Shown in pieces: positions 11,099 through 22,010 of a DNA stretch of 64,000 bases (position 1 is its first letter; every line of letters starts with the position of its first letter). The position numbers were made by a program, and so were the translations under genes. Location of the stretch: assembly GCA_963555705.1 (NCBI GenBank), contig OY743172.1:65864602-65928601 (forward strand), written 5' to 3'. The DNA comes from Ligustrum vulgare. Taxonomy: Eukaryota > Streptophyta > Magnoliopsida > Lamiales > Oleaceae. The notes beneath the pieces were generated by a model. It did not search any database. It was not told the DNA's origin and worked only from the letters and a program-made list of their open reading frames with translations.

Positions 11099-11857
11099 TT
11101 AAACAAAATGGGGGAGGGACATGTTAGCTTCATGAGGTACAAGGTATGGATCCTTGTATTCATGACAAACCACCACCAACTCCACTTCTTGAACCACGAG
11201 GCTCTTCTCTTCGCCTCTTTCCTCCTTTGCAATTTCTTGTTCGATTTTTTTATCTTCAAACTCAACCACATCTCCGACCTCCACATTTGAATCACCATGT
11301 TCATGTACTATCTCATCACTACCAAAATGTGGATCTTCCAATTCAAAGCTAAAAATTTGAACTTCTACCCCAACTTCTAATTCCTCATCATATTTTGGAG
11401 TTTGTTCACATAACTCCACGTTTTCAACTCCTACCACAAAGTTCAGGGTCTCTTCAACTAAATCATGTCTCAAGCCTCCCTCCTTCTTTTCAACTTTCAT
11501 ATCCCGAGGCTCAACATGATTTTCACTCTCTTCTAACCATCTAATTACCGCCTTTCTTTTCTCCTCCTTCTTTCGCAATTTAGCCAAATATTTTCTTTCT
11601 GCCTCTCGTTCACACCTCAATCTTTCCTCATAAATTTCTTTTTGAATTTTCAAAATTGCTTTTGGATCAATCTCAGCTCCTCTCTTAACCCCGATTCCAT
11701 CCATAGGTTTAGGATCACGCCTATAATCACTACGATTTGCTTGAGATCGCCCCTTTTTCAATTTCCCTTCCCTTTCATCTAGTTTATCCAACCTCATCAA
11801 AGCTTCATTCAAAAATCTCCACATACGATCTTTGACGTTTTCATGGGAATTGAACAT
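11099..11857 (-). CDS. Unknown charged protein of the non-autonomous element, copy 1
   Basis: 253 codons from MFNSHENVKDRMWRFLNEA; the frame is open for 21 more codons upstream, but this Met is shared with the second copy. The protein is rich in Lys and Glu. It begins with a predicted helical segment (LNEALMRLDKLDEREGKLKK), then has long coiled-coil-like runs (KIQKEIYEERLRCEREAE) and an acidic C-terminal half. It ends NMSLPHFV, which resembles the linker before RT in related gypsy elements (TSLPSSIKSILQ at 63310-63400). I infer a relic of gag plus the protease-RT linker. No zinc knuckle, protease or RT is present. Just downstream, another frame reads HGSRNFPFDPGGE, like the tail of gypsy integrase. 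Function is unknown. Confidence 0.6.
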   Translation of the reverse strand: MFNSHENVKDRMWRFLNEALMRLDKLDEREGKLKKGRSQANRSDYRRDPKPMDGIGVKRGAEIDPKAILKIQKEIYEERLRCEREAERKYLAKLRKKEEKRKAVIRWLEESENHVEPRDMKVEKKEGGLRHDLVEETLNFVVGVENVELCEQTPKYDEELEVGVEVQIFSFELEDPHFGSDEIVHEHGDSNVEVGDVVEFEDKKIEQEIAKEERGEEKSLVVQEVELVVVCHEYKDPYLVPHEANMSLPHFV

Positions 11858-12214
11858 TGTAAAATTTATGTGGAAGGACACAAAAAAAGAATAATTAAAA
11901 CAAAGGATCAAGAAATTCAAGAAAGTGGTTCTTGAATGGACTCTCTTTTTTTTTTTTTTTTAATAAATCCGAAAATTCGACAACGAACACAACAAAACAA
12001 ACGGAACTTAATTCGGATAAGAATTAAGCAAAACAAATACTTTTGAATTTTGTTGGATTTTTATATGGATCAAACAAAGGAAAAAATTTACTGGCACGAA
12101 GAACAAGAAAATCAAGAAAAGAAAGACTCAACAACAAGATATGGATGATTTTTATGGGACTCGATGATAGACATAAAAATCAAACTGGATAGAAAAACCT
12201 GAATTCAGAGTCCA

Positions 12215-12228
12215 GCTCTGATACCAGA
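12215..12228 (-). other. Primer binding site, internal unit 1
   Basis: The minus strand reads TCTGGTATCAGAGC immediately after the LTR that starts at 12229 on the plus strand; TGGTATCAGAGC fits Met-tRNA priming. It fixes the orientation of the array. Confidence 0.88.
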
Positions 12229-13053
12229 TGATAAGGTTCGAAGCGCGGAAGAAACTCCGGAAAGTTCCGAACTCAGGGTGTGGTTGGACGGATGAATCAT
12301 GACCCGATATTCACGACGCGATGGCTCGACGATGCGGAATAAAGAACCACGACTTTCGAAACGCCACAAGGATTTGCCCAATCTCCTTGATAAGTCTCTG
12401 ATTTGAACGCCACAAATATTCTAGCAAATATTTGATAAGTTCTGGATGAACGCCACAAGATAATCAATCTTGATAAGTTTGGGTTTGTAATGTGAATCCA
12501 CACATTAAACAATTGAAATACATTCAATCTCTGTTTTATTTATTCATCAAAGTCTTAATTTACAATCAATCAAAAAGGCGTATAAATAAGCAAAATAAAA
12601 CCCTAATCACTAATTTACTCAAAATAGAATTCTAACTAACCTAAAATAGCTAAAACTGATAAGGAAATAAAATAATGAAAAATATTTAAATTCCATCAGC
12701 GGCGCAAGTCCAGGAGCTGTCTAAAGGCCGTGAGGGTCTTCATTTACGGCCGTGAATTGTGTAATTGAATTATGTTACGGCCGTGAATATTTTTGTTACG
12801 GCCGTAAATCCTTTTATCCGGTTTATGAATTAGATAGAGAGCATGTTACCGCCGTGATCCTTCATTTATGGTCGTGATCTTCAAAAGTTACGGTCGTGAC
12901 CAATCCATCCACGGCCGTGATTTTCGGTTCTTTTCGACACGGTTTGATCATCAAAGCTCGTCGAACCTGCTGAATTCTTGTTTTGGCTTGAATATTTAAA
13001 TTTTCCCGTCAAGCCTGCTATGACTCTGATTGTCGAGGGTCCTGATCACATCA
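12229..13053 (-). repeat. LTR 2 of the array (shared middle LTR)
   Basis: Same length and ends as LTR 1. Differences are few, for example TTACCGCCGTGA for TTACGGCCGTGA near 12846 and CCTGATCACATCA at its right end. Confidence 0.93.
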
Positions 13054-13271
13054 TACCCTCCTTCTTTAGGATGATTCGTCCCGAATCATAGCTTTGTTCC
13101 TGGTGTTCCACTTCACCCCCTGGATCAAACGGAAAATTTCTGCTTCCATGCCATGAGTTCAATAAATTGAAATCCTTTGATTTGCTAACACGGAAGAGAT
13201 GGAGCTTGAACTTCCTTTGCCATTCGTAGTGTGGTTGAAGCTTCCAGTCATAGTTAACCTGCAAAAAAGAT

Positions 13272-14030
13272 TTAAACAAAATGGGGGAGGGACATGTTAG
13301 CTTCATGAGGTACAAGGTATGGATCCTTGTATTCATGACAAACCACCACCAACTCCACTTCTTGAACCACGAGGCTCTTCTCTTTGCCTCTTTCCTCCTT
13401 TGCAATTTCTTGTTCGATTTTTTTATCTTCAAACTCAACCACATCTCCGACCTCCACATTTGAATCACCATGTTCATGTACTATCTCATCACTACCAAAA
13501 TGTGGATCTTCCAATTCAAAGCTAAAAATTTGAACTTCTACCCCAACTTCTAATTCCTCATCATATTTTGGAGTTTGTTCACATAACTCCACGTTTTCAA
13601 CTCCTACCACAAAGTTCAGGGTCTCTTCAACTAAATCATGTCTCAAGCCTCCCTCCTTCTTTTCAACTTTCATATCCCGAGGCTCAACATGATTTTCACT
13701 CTCTTCTAACCATCTAATTACCGCCTTTCTTTTCTTCTCCTTCTTTCGCAATTTAGCCAAATATTTTCTTTCTGCCTCTCGTTCACACCTCAATCTTTCC
13801 TCATAAATTTCTTTTTGAATTTTCAAAATTGCTTTTGGATCAATCTCAGCTCCTCTCTTAACCCCGATTCCATCCCTACGTTTAGGATCACGCCTATAAT
13901 CACTACGATTTGCTTGAGATCGCCCCTTTTTCAATTTCCCTTCCCTTTCATCTAGTTTATCCAACCTCATCAAAGCTTCATTCAAAAATCTCCACATACG
14001 ATCTTTGACGTTTTCATGGGAATTGAACAT
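13272..14030 (-). CDS. Unknown charged protein of the non-autonomous element, copy 2
   Basis: Second copy of the 253-codon frame, also starting MFNSHENVKDRMW. It is nearly identical to the first, with changes such as DPKRRDG for DPKPMDG and RKKEKKRK for RKKEEKRK. The open frame runs further upstream to 14159 only because a T-run (A-run on the coding strand) has a different length. Both copies are free of stops, which suggests either a recent origin of the array or selection for the frame. Nothing identifies a biochemical role. Confidence 0.6.
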   Translation of the reverse strand: MFNSHENVKDRMWRFLNEALMRLDKLDEREGKLKKGRSQANRSDYRRDPKRRDGIGVKRGAEIDPKAILKIQKEIYEERLRCEREAERKYLAKLRKKEKKRKAVIRWLEESENHVEPRDMKVEKKEGGLRHDLVEETLNFVVGVENVELCEQTPKYDEELEVGVEVQIFSFELEDPHFGSDEIVHEHGDSNVEVGDVVEFEDKKIEQEIAKEERGKEKSLVVQEVELVVVCHEYKDPYLVPHEANMSLPHFV

Positions 14031-14383
14031 TGTAAAATTTATGTGGAAGGACACAAAAAAAGAATAATTAAAACAAAGGATCAAGAAATTCAAGAAAGTG
14101 GTTCTTGAATGGACTTTTTTTTTTTTTTTTAATAAATCCGAAAATTCGACAACGAACACAACAAAACAAACGGAACTTAATTCGGATAAGAATTAAGCAA
14201 AACAAATACTTTTGAATTTTGTTGGATTTTTATATGGATCAAACAAAGAAAAAAATTTACTGGCACGAAGAACAAGAAAATCAAGAAAAGAAAGACTCAA
14301 CAACAAGATATGGATGATTTTTATGGGACTCGATGATAGACATAAAAATCAAACTGGATAGAAAAACCTGAATTCAGAGTCCA

Positions 14384-14397
14384 GCTCTGATACCAGA
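14384..14397 (-). other. Primer binding site, internal unit 2
   Basis: Same TCTGGTATCAGAGC on the minus strand as in unit 1. Confidence 0.88.
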
Positions 14398-15222
14398 TGA
14401 TAAGGTTCGAAGCGCGGAAAAAACTCCGGAAAGTTCCGAACTCAGGTTGTGGTTGGACGGATGAATCATGACCTGATATTCATGACGCGATGGCTCGACG
14501 ATGCGGAATAAAGAACCACGACTTTCGAAACGCCACAAAGATTTGCCCAATCTCCTTGATAAGTCTCTGATTTGAACGCTACAAATATTTTAGCAAATAT
14601 TTGATAAGTTCTGGATGAACGCCACAAGATAATCAATCTTGATAAGTTTGGGTTTGTAATGTGAATCCACACATTAAACAATTGAAATACATTCAATCTC
14701 TGTTTTATTTATTCATCAAAGTCTTAATTTACAATCAATCAAAAAGGCGTATAAATAAGCAAAATAAAACCCTAATCACTAATTTACTCAAAATAGAATT
14801 CCAACTAACCTAAAATAGCTAAAACTGATAAGGAAATAAAATAATGAAAAATATTTAAATTCCATCAGCGGCGCGTGTCCAGGAGCTGTCTTACGGCCGT
14901 GAGGGTCTTCATTTACGGTCGTGAATTGTGTAATTGAATTATGTTACGGCCGTGAATATTTTTGTTACGGCCGTAAATCCTTTTATCCGGTTTATGAATT
15001 AGACAGAGAGCATGTTACGGACGTGATCCTTCATTTACGGCCGTGATCTTCAAAAGTTACGGTCGTGACCAATCCATCCACGGCCGTGATTTTTGGTTCT
15101 TTTTGACACGGTTTGATCTTCAAACCTCGTCGAACCTGCTGAATTCTTGTTTTGGCTTGAATATTTAAATTTTTCCGTCAAACCTGCTATGACTCTGATT
15201 GTCGAGGGTCCGGATCACATCA
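14398..15222 (-). repeat. LTR 3 of the array
   Basis: 825 bp. It carries its own changes in the palindrome array (TTACGGACGTGA, TTACGGTCGTGA) and ends ATCACATCA before the GAATA duplication. Confidence 0.93.
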
Positions 15223-15227
15223 GAATA

Positions 15228-15850
15228 GAAAGACTATCGGGACTATAAGATAATGGGTGGATAATAGTGTGTTTCATCACGTGGCACAGGAGACTAATGC
15301 CCAGAAATTTTGGTCGAAATTGGAGTCAATGTTTGAGAAGAAGACTACATCTAGTAAGTATTTTTTGATTAGAAACTTGGTCTACATGAAGTACAAAGAT
15401 GACATGGGTGTAACAGAGTACTTAAACAATTTTCAGAATATTGTAAATCAGTTGACTACTATGGGTATGAAACTAGAAGATGAATTGCAGGCTTTGTTGC
15501 TTTTGAGTTCTTTGCCAGATAGTTGGGAGACCTTTGTTGTGACTATCAGTAATTCTGCTCCCAATGGTATTTCGACTATGGAGTCTGTGAAAGACAGTAC
15601 GCAGAATGAGGAATCAAGAAGGAAGTCCTGAGGTGTACATGCAGGGTCAAATCATGCTCATGCTCTTGTTGTAGAGGACAGGGGGAGAAATAGAAATAGA
15701 TGGCAGAAAGGTCGCAACAAGTCAAGAGGTCGGTCAAAATCAAAAGACAAAAAGTCAGCTTGCTATCATTGTGGTAATGTGGGTCACATTAAAAGAAATT
15801 GCCGGATTTGGTTGAGAGAGCAAAGGGAAGGTAGCAATTAGAAGAAGGAA
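15228..15850 (+). pseudogene. Copia gag, C-terminal part with zinc knuckle
   Basis: Continues the frame broken at 10055 (RKTIGTIR, then a stop, then NSVFHHVAQETNAQKFW). It runs through the capsid helices (FLIRNLVYMKYKDDMG, ALLLLSSLPDSWETF) and, after a stop at 15629-15631, reaches a CCHC zinc knuckle CYHCGNVGHIKRNC at 15761-15802. The stops show that gag is dead. Confidence 0.9.
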
Positions 15851-15925
15851 GATGAAAAGAACACTACAACTATTGTTTCTACCAGTGATGAAGTACTTTC
15901 TTGTATAGATGGTCATTGTCTACAC

Positions 15926-17154
15926 GTGGGTGATCCTAGTACTGAGTGGATTGTTGATAGTGGTGCTTCCTACCATGTTTGTTCGAACATGGACTTTTTT
16001 GCAAATTACACAGCTGGTGATTTTGGTATTTCAAAGATGGGAAATACTAGCCAATCTAAAATTGTTTGGATTGGTGATATTTACTTGCAAACAGAACTTG
16101 GCTACTCATTGATACTGAATGATGTGAGGCATATTGTTGATATGAGCCTCAATCTAATTTCGGTTATGACTCTCGACAGACAAGGTTATTATAGCAAATT
16201 CGGTGATTTGAATTGGAAATTGTCAAATGGCACTTTGATTGTTGCCAAAGGAAAAGCTTGTTGCACGCTTTACAGGACTTATGCAAAAGCTTGTAAAATG
16301 AGGTGAATGTAGTTGAAGATACTTCTCCTGATTTATGGCACAAGAGGCTTGGTCACATGAGTGAAAAATGATTGTAGGTTCTGGCTAAGAAGACGTCTAT
16401 TCCTTTAGCCAAAGGTATGTCGCTAAAACAATGTGATCATTGTCTGTATGGTAAACAACATAGAGTTTCTTTTAGTGGTTCATTTAAAAGAAAACATGAT
16501 ATTTTGGAACTTGTGCATTCTGATGTGTGTTCTCCTAGTGATGTATCTTCTTTGGGTGGAAATAAGTATTTCCTCACATTTGTTGATGATGCTTCTAGGA
16601 AACTTTAGGTTTATATGTTGAAATCTAAAGATCAGGTATTTCAGAGTTTTAAATAGTTTCATGCCATGGTAGAACGAGAAACAGGGAAGTTCTTGAAATG
16701 TCTCAAAACAGATAATGGTGAGGAATACACTTCACATGAATTAAGGGATTATTGCTCAAAATTTGGGATTCGACATGAGTTTACAAAAGCGGGTACTCCT
16801 CAACATAATGGTGTGGAAGAAAGAATTAACCATACCATTCTTGATAGAGTCAAATGCATGTTGAAGACAACCAAGCTACCTAAAATGTTTTGGGGTGAAG
16901 CAGTTCAGACTGCTTACTATTTGATCAATAGATCTCTATATGTTCCTTTGGACTTTGATATTCCAGAAAGAGTTTGGACAAGAAAAGATGTTTCCTACTC
17001 TCATCCGAAGGTGTTTGGGTGCAAAGCTTTTGTGCACGTGTTTAAGGAACAGAGATCGAAGCTTGATGATAGAGCTACTCCTTGTATATTTCTCAGTTAT
17101 GGTGATGAACAGTTTGGGTACAAATTTGGGATCCAGAGAAAAAGAAGATTTTGA
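15926..17154 (+). pseudogene. Copia protease and integrase, broken
   Basis: Protease: EWIVDSGASYHVC near 15944-15984 with the catalytic D-S-G. Then the pre-integrase zinc region (LWHKRLGHMSE...QCDHC, about 16335-16445) and the integrase core with all three acidic residues visible: HSDVC near 16519, TDNGEEY near 16708 and GVEERIN near 16810. It ends with PKVFGCKAFVHVF. In-frame stops occur near 16304, 16369, 16606 and 16653, so no full product can be made. In this family the integrase joins cDNA to host DNA. Protease before integrase before RT is the Copia order. Confidence 0.92.
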
Positions 17155-17530
17155 GAAGCAGAGATGTGGTCTTTCATGAAGACCAAACCATTGAAGATTT
17201 GGATAAATTGGAGCAGCCTAGAGTGACCGCAGTTGTTCCTGATCTCGCATCTACTAGCACTTCAACATCACAGCTTATTGTTGAAGAGAATTTAGCTCCT
17301 ATTGATGAGAATGTTGATGACATTGCTCATGATGTTATACTAGCTGATGAGAATGCTAATGATGGGGAATAAATACCTGAGACAGAAGAAGATGAAGAAG
17401 CACATGTCCGAAGGTCTACTAGAGATCACAGGCCATCTACTAGATTTCCTACTTCTGACTATATTTTGCTTACTACTGATGGAGAGCCAGAAAGTTTTTC
17501 TGAGGCACAAGCTGATAGCGATAAACCTTA

Positions 17531-19000
17531 GTAGATGAAAGCAATGATAGAAGAAATGAATTCCTTGAGGAAGAACGATACTTATTATTTGGTAAATCTT
17601 CCTAAGGGCAAGAAAGCATTGAGAAATAAATGGGTGTATAAAATCACATGAGAAGGCAATGGTGATTTGATGAAGTACAAAGCTCGTTTTGTTGTTAAAG
17701 GCTTTTGGCAGAAATATGGTGTTGATTTTGATGAGATTTTCTCTCCTGTTGTGAAAATGACATCCATCAGAGTTGTTTTGGGGTTAGCAGCCAGTCTAGA
17801 CCTAGAAATGGAGTAACTTGATGTGAAGACTGCCTTCCTACATGGTGATTTGGAGGAAGAGATTTATATGTTTCAACCAGAGGGTTTTGAACAAAAGGGG
17901 AAAGAACACCTAGTATGCAAGTTGAAGAAGAGTTTGTATGGACTCAAGCAAGCACCAAGACAGTGGTATAAAAAGTTCGATACTTTTATGGTCAGTCAGG
18001 AATACACAAGGACAACTGCAGATTCTTGTGTTTATATCAGATCTTTTTCAGGTGACAAATTTATTATTTTACTGCTTTCTGTTGATGATATGGTCATAGT
18101 TGGCCAGGATGTGGGGTTGATCAAGAAATTGAAAGAAGCCTTATATAAGTCATTTGATATAAAAGATTTGGGGCCGGCTAAACAGATATTGGGCATAGAG
18201 ATATTTCGAGACAGAAAATCTAAGAGGTTGTGGTTATCGCAAGAAAAATATATTGAACGGGTTCTTGAAAGGTTCATCATGAAAGGAGCTAAATCAGTTA
18301 GCTCACCTCTTGGGGGTCATCTCAAACTTACCAAAAGATCTTGTCCTTCAACGAGTGAAGAGAAGAAGAAGATGGAAGCAGTACCTTATTCTTCAGCAGT
18401 AGACAGTTTGATGTATGCTATGGTATGTACTCGTCTAGATATTGCACATGCAGTTGGCGTGGTAAGCAGATTCCAGTCTAATCCAGGCAAAGATCATTGG
18501 GAAGCAGTAAAATAGATTATGCGGTATCTTAGGGGAACTTCTAGTTTTTATTTGGGTTTCGGGGGAGCTCAGCCAGTTTTGACAGCGTATACAGATGCAG
18601 ATATGGCAGGAGATTTTGACAACAGAAAGTCTACATCTAGTTACTTGTTTACTTTTGCAGGGGGAGCTGTTTCTTGGCAGTCAAGATTGCAAAAATGTGT
18701 GGCTTTGTCTACAACTGAGGCTGGGTATATTGCAGTTACCGAAGCAGGTAAAGAGATGATATGGATGAGAAAGTTTTTTTAGGAGCTCAACGTGAAGCAA
18801 GGTGAGTACGTCATTTATTGTGATAGTCAGAGTGCTCTTGAGCTAAGTAAGAATTCTACTTTCCATTCTCATACTAAACACATTGATGTGAGTTATCATT
18901 GGATACATGAGCAGTTGAAGCGAAGTTAATGCAGTTGGAAAAGATTCACATTGATAAGAATATTGCCGATATGTTAACCAAGGTTGTTACCAAACAGAAG
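17531..19000 (+). pseudogene. Copia reverse transcriptase and RNase H, broken
   Basis: RT blocks: KALRNKWVYKIT, YKARFVVKGFWQKYG, DVKTAFLHGDLEEEIYM, CKLKKSLYGLKQAPRQWY. The active-site box reads SVDDMVIVG where active elements usually have YVDDM. RNase H follows: TAYTDADMAGD, STSSYLFTFAGGAVSW, ALSTTEAGYIAV. Stops lie at 17529-17531, 17649, 17814, 18513 and 18779. The altered YVDD box and the stops show a long-dead copy. Confidence 0.92.
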
Positions 19001-19073
19001 CTCGAGTTTTGTGTCGAGCAGGCTGGGAAGGATTCTAAGTGATTGGAGTCTTGGGTGTACCTCCCTCATGGGT

Positions 19074-19086
19074 TGGAGGGGGAGAT
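19074..19086 (+). other. Polypurine tract of the Copia element
   Basis: GGAGGGGGAGAT directly before TGTTGGGC of the 3' LTR, the usual plus-strand primer. Confidence 0.85.
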
Positions 19087-19882
19087 TGTTGGGCTAAATC
19101 ATTTTTAAGCCCATAACTTAATTATGTGGTCCAGCCTGTGTATTATTATGGGTCATACATTAATTAAGACTTGGAGGACCTTTGATGCAATTTCAATTTA
19201 GTAGTTGCCTAACCTAATTGATTCAAAAAGTAAATACACATGCTGACTTCTTTTTTGGAGAAAGAGAGAGACACATAGACAAAGGCTAAAAAATTACGCA
19301 CAGTGGACTGTGGGAAGAAAAGTCAGTGGCCTTTTCTTTCATTTTTATTACACACACACGCAGACACCATATGGAAGAATAAGGTGCATTTTTCTTGTAT
19401 TATTTTGGGGAAGAAAGTGTTATTATTGATGAGTTCTTCTTCTCCAATTTTTGGAGTTCTCTAAGTATTATCTTAGAATGATTTATGTGCTATTTATTCT
19501 CCATTGTTGATGTTGTTGTTAGGTTCCATCTATTGTATTTAGATGATGTATATTTTGGGTGCCAAGATTGATTCTTAAAGGTGTGTATGGTTACCTCTAG
19601 ATTTATGGAAAAAATCTAGGGAAGAAACATTGTATTCCTATTATTTGGTAATAGTGAAATTGTCAGTTTGCCCTGTCGATTTTTCCTTCTCATTGGAGGG
19701 TTTGACGACGTTAAATAATTTATGGTGTTATTACTTTTGATATTTATAGTTCGGTATTCTATTGCTTTTGGTTTGGCTTGTTTGAGTTGTTGATTTCCCA
19801 TTTTAATCACACGGAGTTTGGAGATATATTTGGCATTGCTACTTGTGTTGGAAATTCTATTTGTTGTCCGAATTTCCCGACA
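19087..19882 (+). repeat. 3' LTR of the Copia element
   Basis: Starts TGTTGGGCTAAATC, ends CCGACA, followed by the CAAAA duplication. Confidence 0.93.
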
Positions 19883-19939
19883 CAAAACCCATATTACACA
19901 TGCAAGCTCACAGGACACAGGGACATAGACAAGTACATT
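19883..19939 (+). repeat. Tandem-duplicated upstream block, copy A (middle part)
   Basis: CAAAACCCATATTACACATG and the following GGGACATAGACAAGTAC match copy B near 32700-32750 (ACATTACGCATGCAAGC, GACATAGACAAGGAC). This confirms that Copia split a pre-existing block. Confidence 0.8.
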
Positions 19940-20150
19940 TGATAAATACAATTTTGTACATATCTTGACCTTAAAATTGACAATAATGAGTGTTTTAGAA
20001 TGTTATAATGCTAAATTATGTATTTATTTTAATTGTCTTAGAAAAACTTGAATTTCAAAGAGATTGAAGTAAAACGAGAAAATCACGTGCGAAGTATGTG
20101 AAGAAATCAGTGTACAACTTTTAGTACAGATATCTACTGAAGCTTATAAT
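19940..20150 (+). repeat. Partial Tat-like LTR (5' piece), relative of 30095-32285
   Basis: Begins TGATAAATACAATTTTGTAC and matches the first 210 bp of the LTR at 30095 with many substitutions. It is cut by the CACTA terminus at 20151. I infer that it was the 5' LTR of the element whose 3' LTR is at 30095-32285. No clean target duplication supports this, but the outer flanks are both parts of copy A. Confidence 0.65.
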
Positions 20151-20863
20151 CACTATAATAAAAAAAGACCATTTACAACATGCAAAATGCAACATTTGCC
20201 AATTAAGTGTTGCTAAAAGGGGGTCTATCGCAACATTTTGTAATTGAGTGTTGCCTTTGGTATGAATATTTGAGATTTATCCCCTTTTACAATGTTTAAA
20301 GATTGTTGCGATAAGTTAAAAAATTTGCAACACTCAAATTAAGTTTTTGTAGTGTTTAAAAAATGTTGTAAAATCATAGGCAATTACAACGTTTTTTAAA
20401 CGTTGCAATAGATTTAAACATAGGTTACTAAATTGTAAATAGTATAAAGCTTAAAACCAAAAACCCGCCACCCATTTTACCCAAAAATCGATTTCCCTCT
20501 CCCTCTTTGAAATCCAACGGCGGAAGAAGCTCAGTTCGCCGACCACTCTTCTCAGGTCTTCGACCAGTCCTCCACCACAGTGAACCGTCCTCTTCGTGAA
20601 CCACCGCCTCAATGAACCGTCGCATCAAGGAACCACCGCATCAGTGAACCATCACCTCCTCAGAACCAACTTAGTGAATCGTCGCCTCAGTTCTTCTCCA
20701 TCAACCACTTCTTGAAAAGGTTTTTCTCTCAATCAATCAAATAAAACTCGTAATGTTAATAATAATTATTTAATACTGCAATGATAATTAGATTTGAACT
20801 GTGCAATATTACTTTGTAACTGAATAGGATGATTAATAGAATTGATTTGAGTTGTTCCAAGGG
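20151..20863 (+). mobile_element. CACTA-type transposon, left end and leader (truncated)
   Basis: Starts CACTATAATAAAAAAAGACC and continues with subterminal words of the GTTGC/AACGTT type to about 20410, like the right end at 2229-2633. The following 450 bp resemble a leader and have no supported gene. The SIRE-like element interrupts it at 20864; no right end was found. Confidence 0.72.
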
Positions 20864-21962
20864 TGTTAGGTTTTTGATGTAATTGACAATCTCGTGAACA
20901 AAATGACTCATTTATAAAGTTTCAATTAATGTCAAAGTTTGGTAGTTGATTTAGTTGAGTATTTGGGGTCAAGAAGAACAAAAAAGTGTTCAAGAAGACT
21001 TGTGATGCAATTAGAAGTTAAAGATGAATTCAAATCCCGCAAGGATAATGATCCAGTTTTTAGTTAGAGGTTGAGACTCAATTTTCACATAGTAAACATC
21101 CGAATTTGGAAATGGCTATGTTTGGAAGAAATGTAGAATTTTGAGTTAGCTTTCCAACACACTTTGAATCACCTCAATTAGAAATCGGGAGAGAAAGATA
21201 TGACCAAAATACTGAAGCCGCTCAAATCAAGCTCGAATTGCGCTCGAGCGTCTTTTCCAGTTTCTGAGCTCTCGAATTTCGCTCGTTGTGCACTCAAGTG
21301 GTCGGAACCTGTTTTGCACCCTGATACATGTTTTTCAACAGTTTTGTTCAGCTCAAACAGTTCCAAACCTATTCCTATTTATACCCAAGCCCTAGTACAA
21401 ATTTATTATGGTCGTTTATTGTATCTAAACATTATAACATCTTTCTATTCATTCTTTGGAGATCCAATAACCTTTTCATACACAAACTCAATCATTTATT
21501 TCTTGAGATCCAAACAACTAAGTTAGGAAAACATCACTTGTTCCTAATCTAAAACACACGCATCCTTTAGCATAATGATTACTTCTTCAATTGTGAAACT
21601 TCAGAGCTTCTAGAGGCTGAAGAAAGTTAGACTACAAGTTCAAGAAGTTAACAAGAGCGGGGAGTTCTTGTAGTATCCACTTAGAAGAAGCATCAAAATC
21701 TGGAGGCTACTGGAGGTAGCTGTAATCGAAATTTCTTATAGTGAAGGTTGGTCTTGGAGTTTTTCTCATATTGGGTTTCTTCGTCATCATATTGTTGTGT
21801 TGATTTTTTTATTGATTTTCATTATTACAATTGTGGTAATTCAACTTAGGATAATTGAACATGTTTGAATAACCATCTAGAAACTATTAAAATTGACGTG
21901 TTCGTTTTAATAGTTACTATTCCGCTTATAAGGTCAAACTTTGGGGTGTCCCAAAACTTTCA
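20864..21962 (+). repeat. 5' LTR of the SIRE-like element
   Basis: 1099 bp. TGTTAGGTTTTTGATG at the start matches TGTTAAGTTTTTATAT at 25567. It ends CAAAACTTTCA before a decayed primer site ATTGATATCAAAGCC. Confidence 0.85.
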
Positions 21963-22010
21963 ATTGATATCAAAGCCTAATTTCGATGCTTGACCTTAAT
22001 ATTTGTCTAG

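Larger units (their letters stand above)
10056..15222 (-). mobile_element. Three-LTR tandem array of a non-autonomous gypsy-type element
   Basis: Order LTR (10056-10880), internal (10881-12228), LTR (12229-13053), internal (13054-14397), LTR (14398-15222). All LTRs are 825 bp and nearly identical; the internal parts are 1348 and 1344 bp. Only the outer ends carry a target duplication, GAATA (10051-10055 and 15223-15227), inside Copia gag. The minus strand carries the primer site next to each internal region's right end and a purine tract at its left end, so the element runs on the minus strand. The short interior has one ORF and no RT or integrase core. Confidence 0.95.
9056..19882 (+). mobile_element. 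Ty1/Copia retrotransposon (Tnt1/Tork-like), dead, with nested insertion
   Basis: Complete LTR element with LTRs of 795 and 796 bp, a Met-tRNA-type primer binding site, gag, protease, integrase, RT and RNase H in Copia order, and a purine-rich tract before the 3' LTR. A 5-bp duplication CAAAA flanks it (9051-9055 and 19883-19887). Without the nested array (10056-15222 plus its TSD) it is about 5.65 kb, a normal Copia size. Several stop codons break the polyprotein. The empty target site survives in copy B near 32700. Confidence 0.95.

Noticed and set aside
20335..20355. CACTA right end (TTTTTGTAGTG) that would make a 205-bp MITE
   Set aside because: The same word family continues to 20410 on the far side, so it is more likely an internal subterminal repeat.
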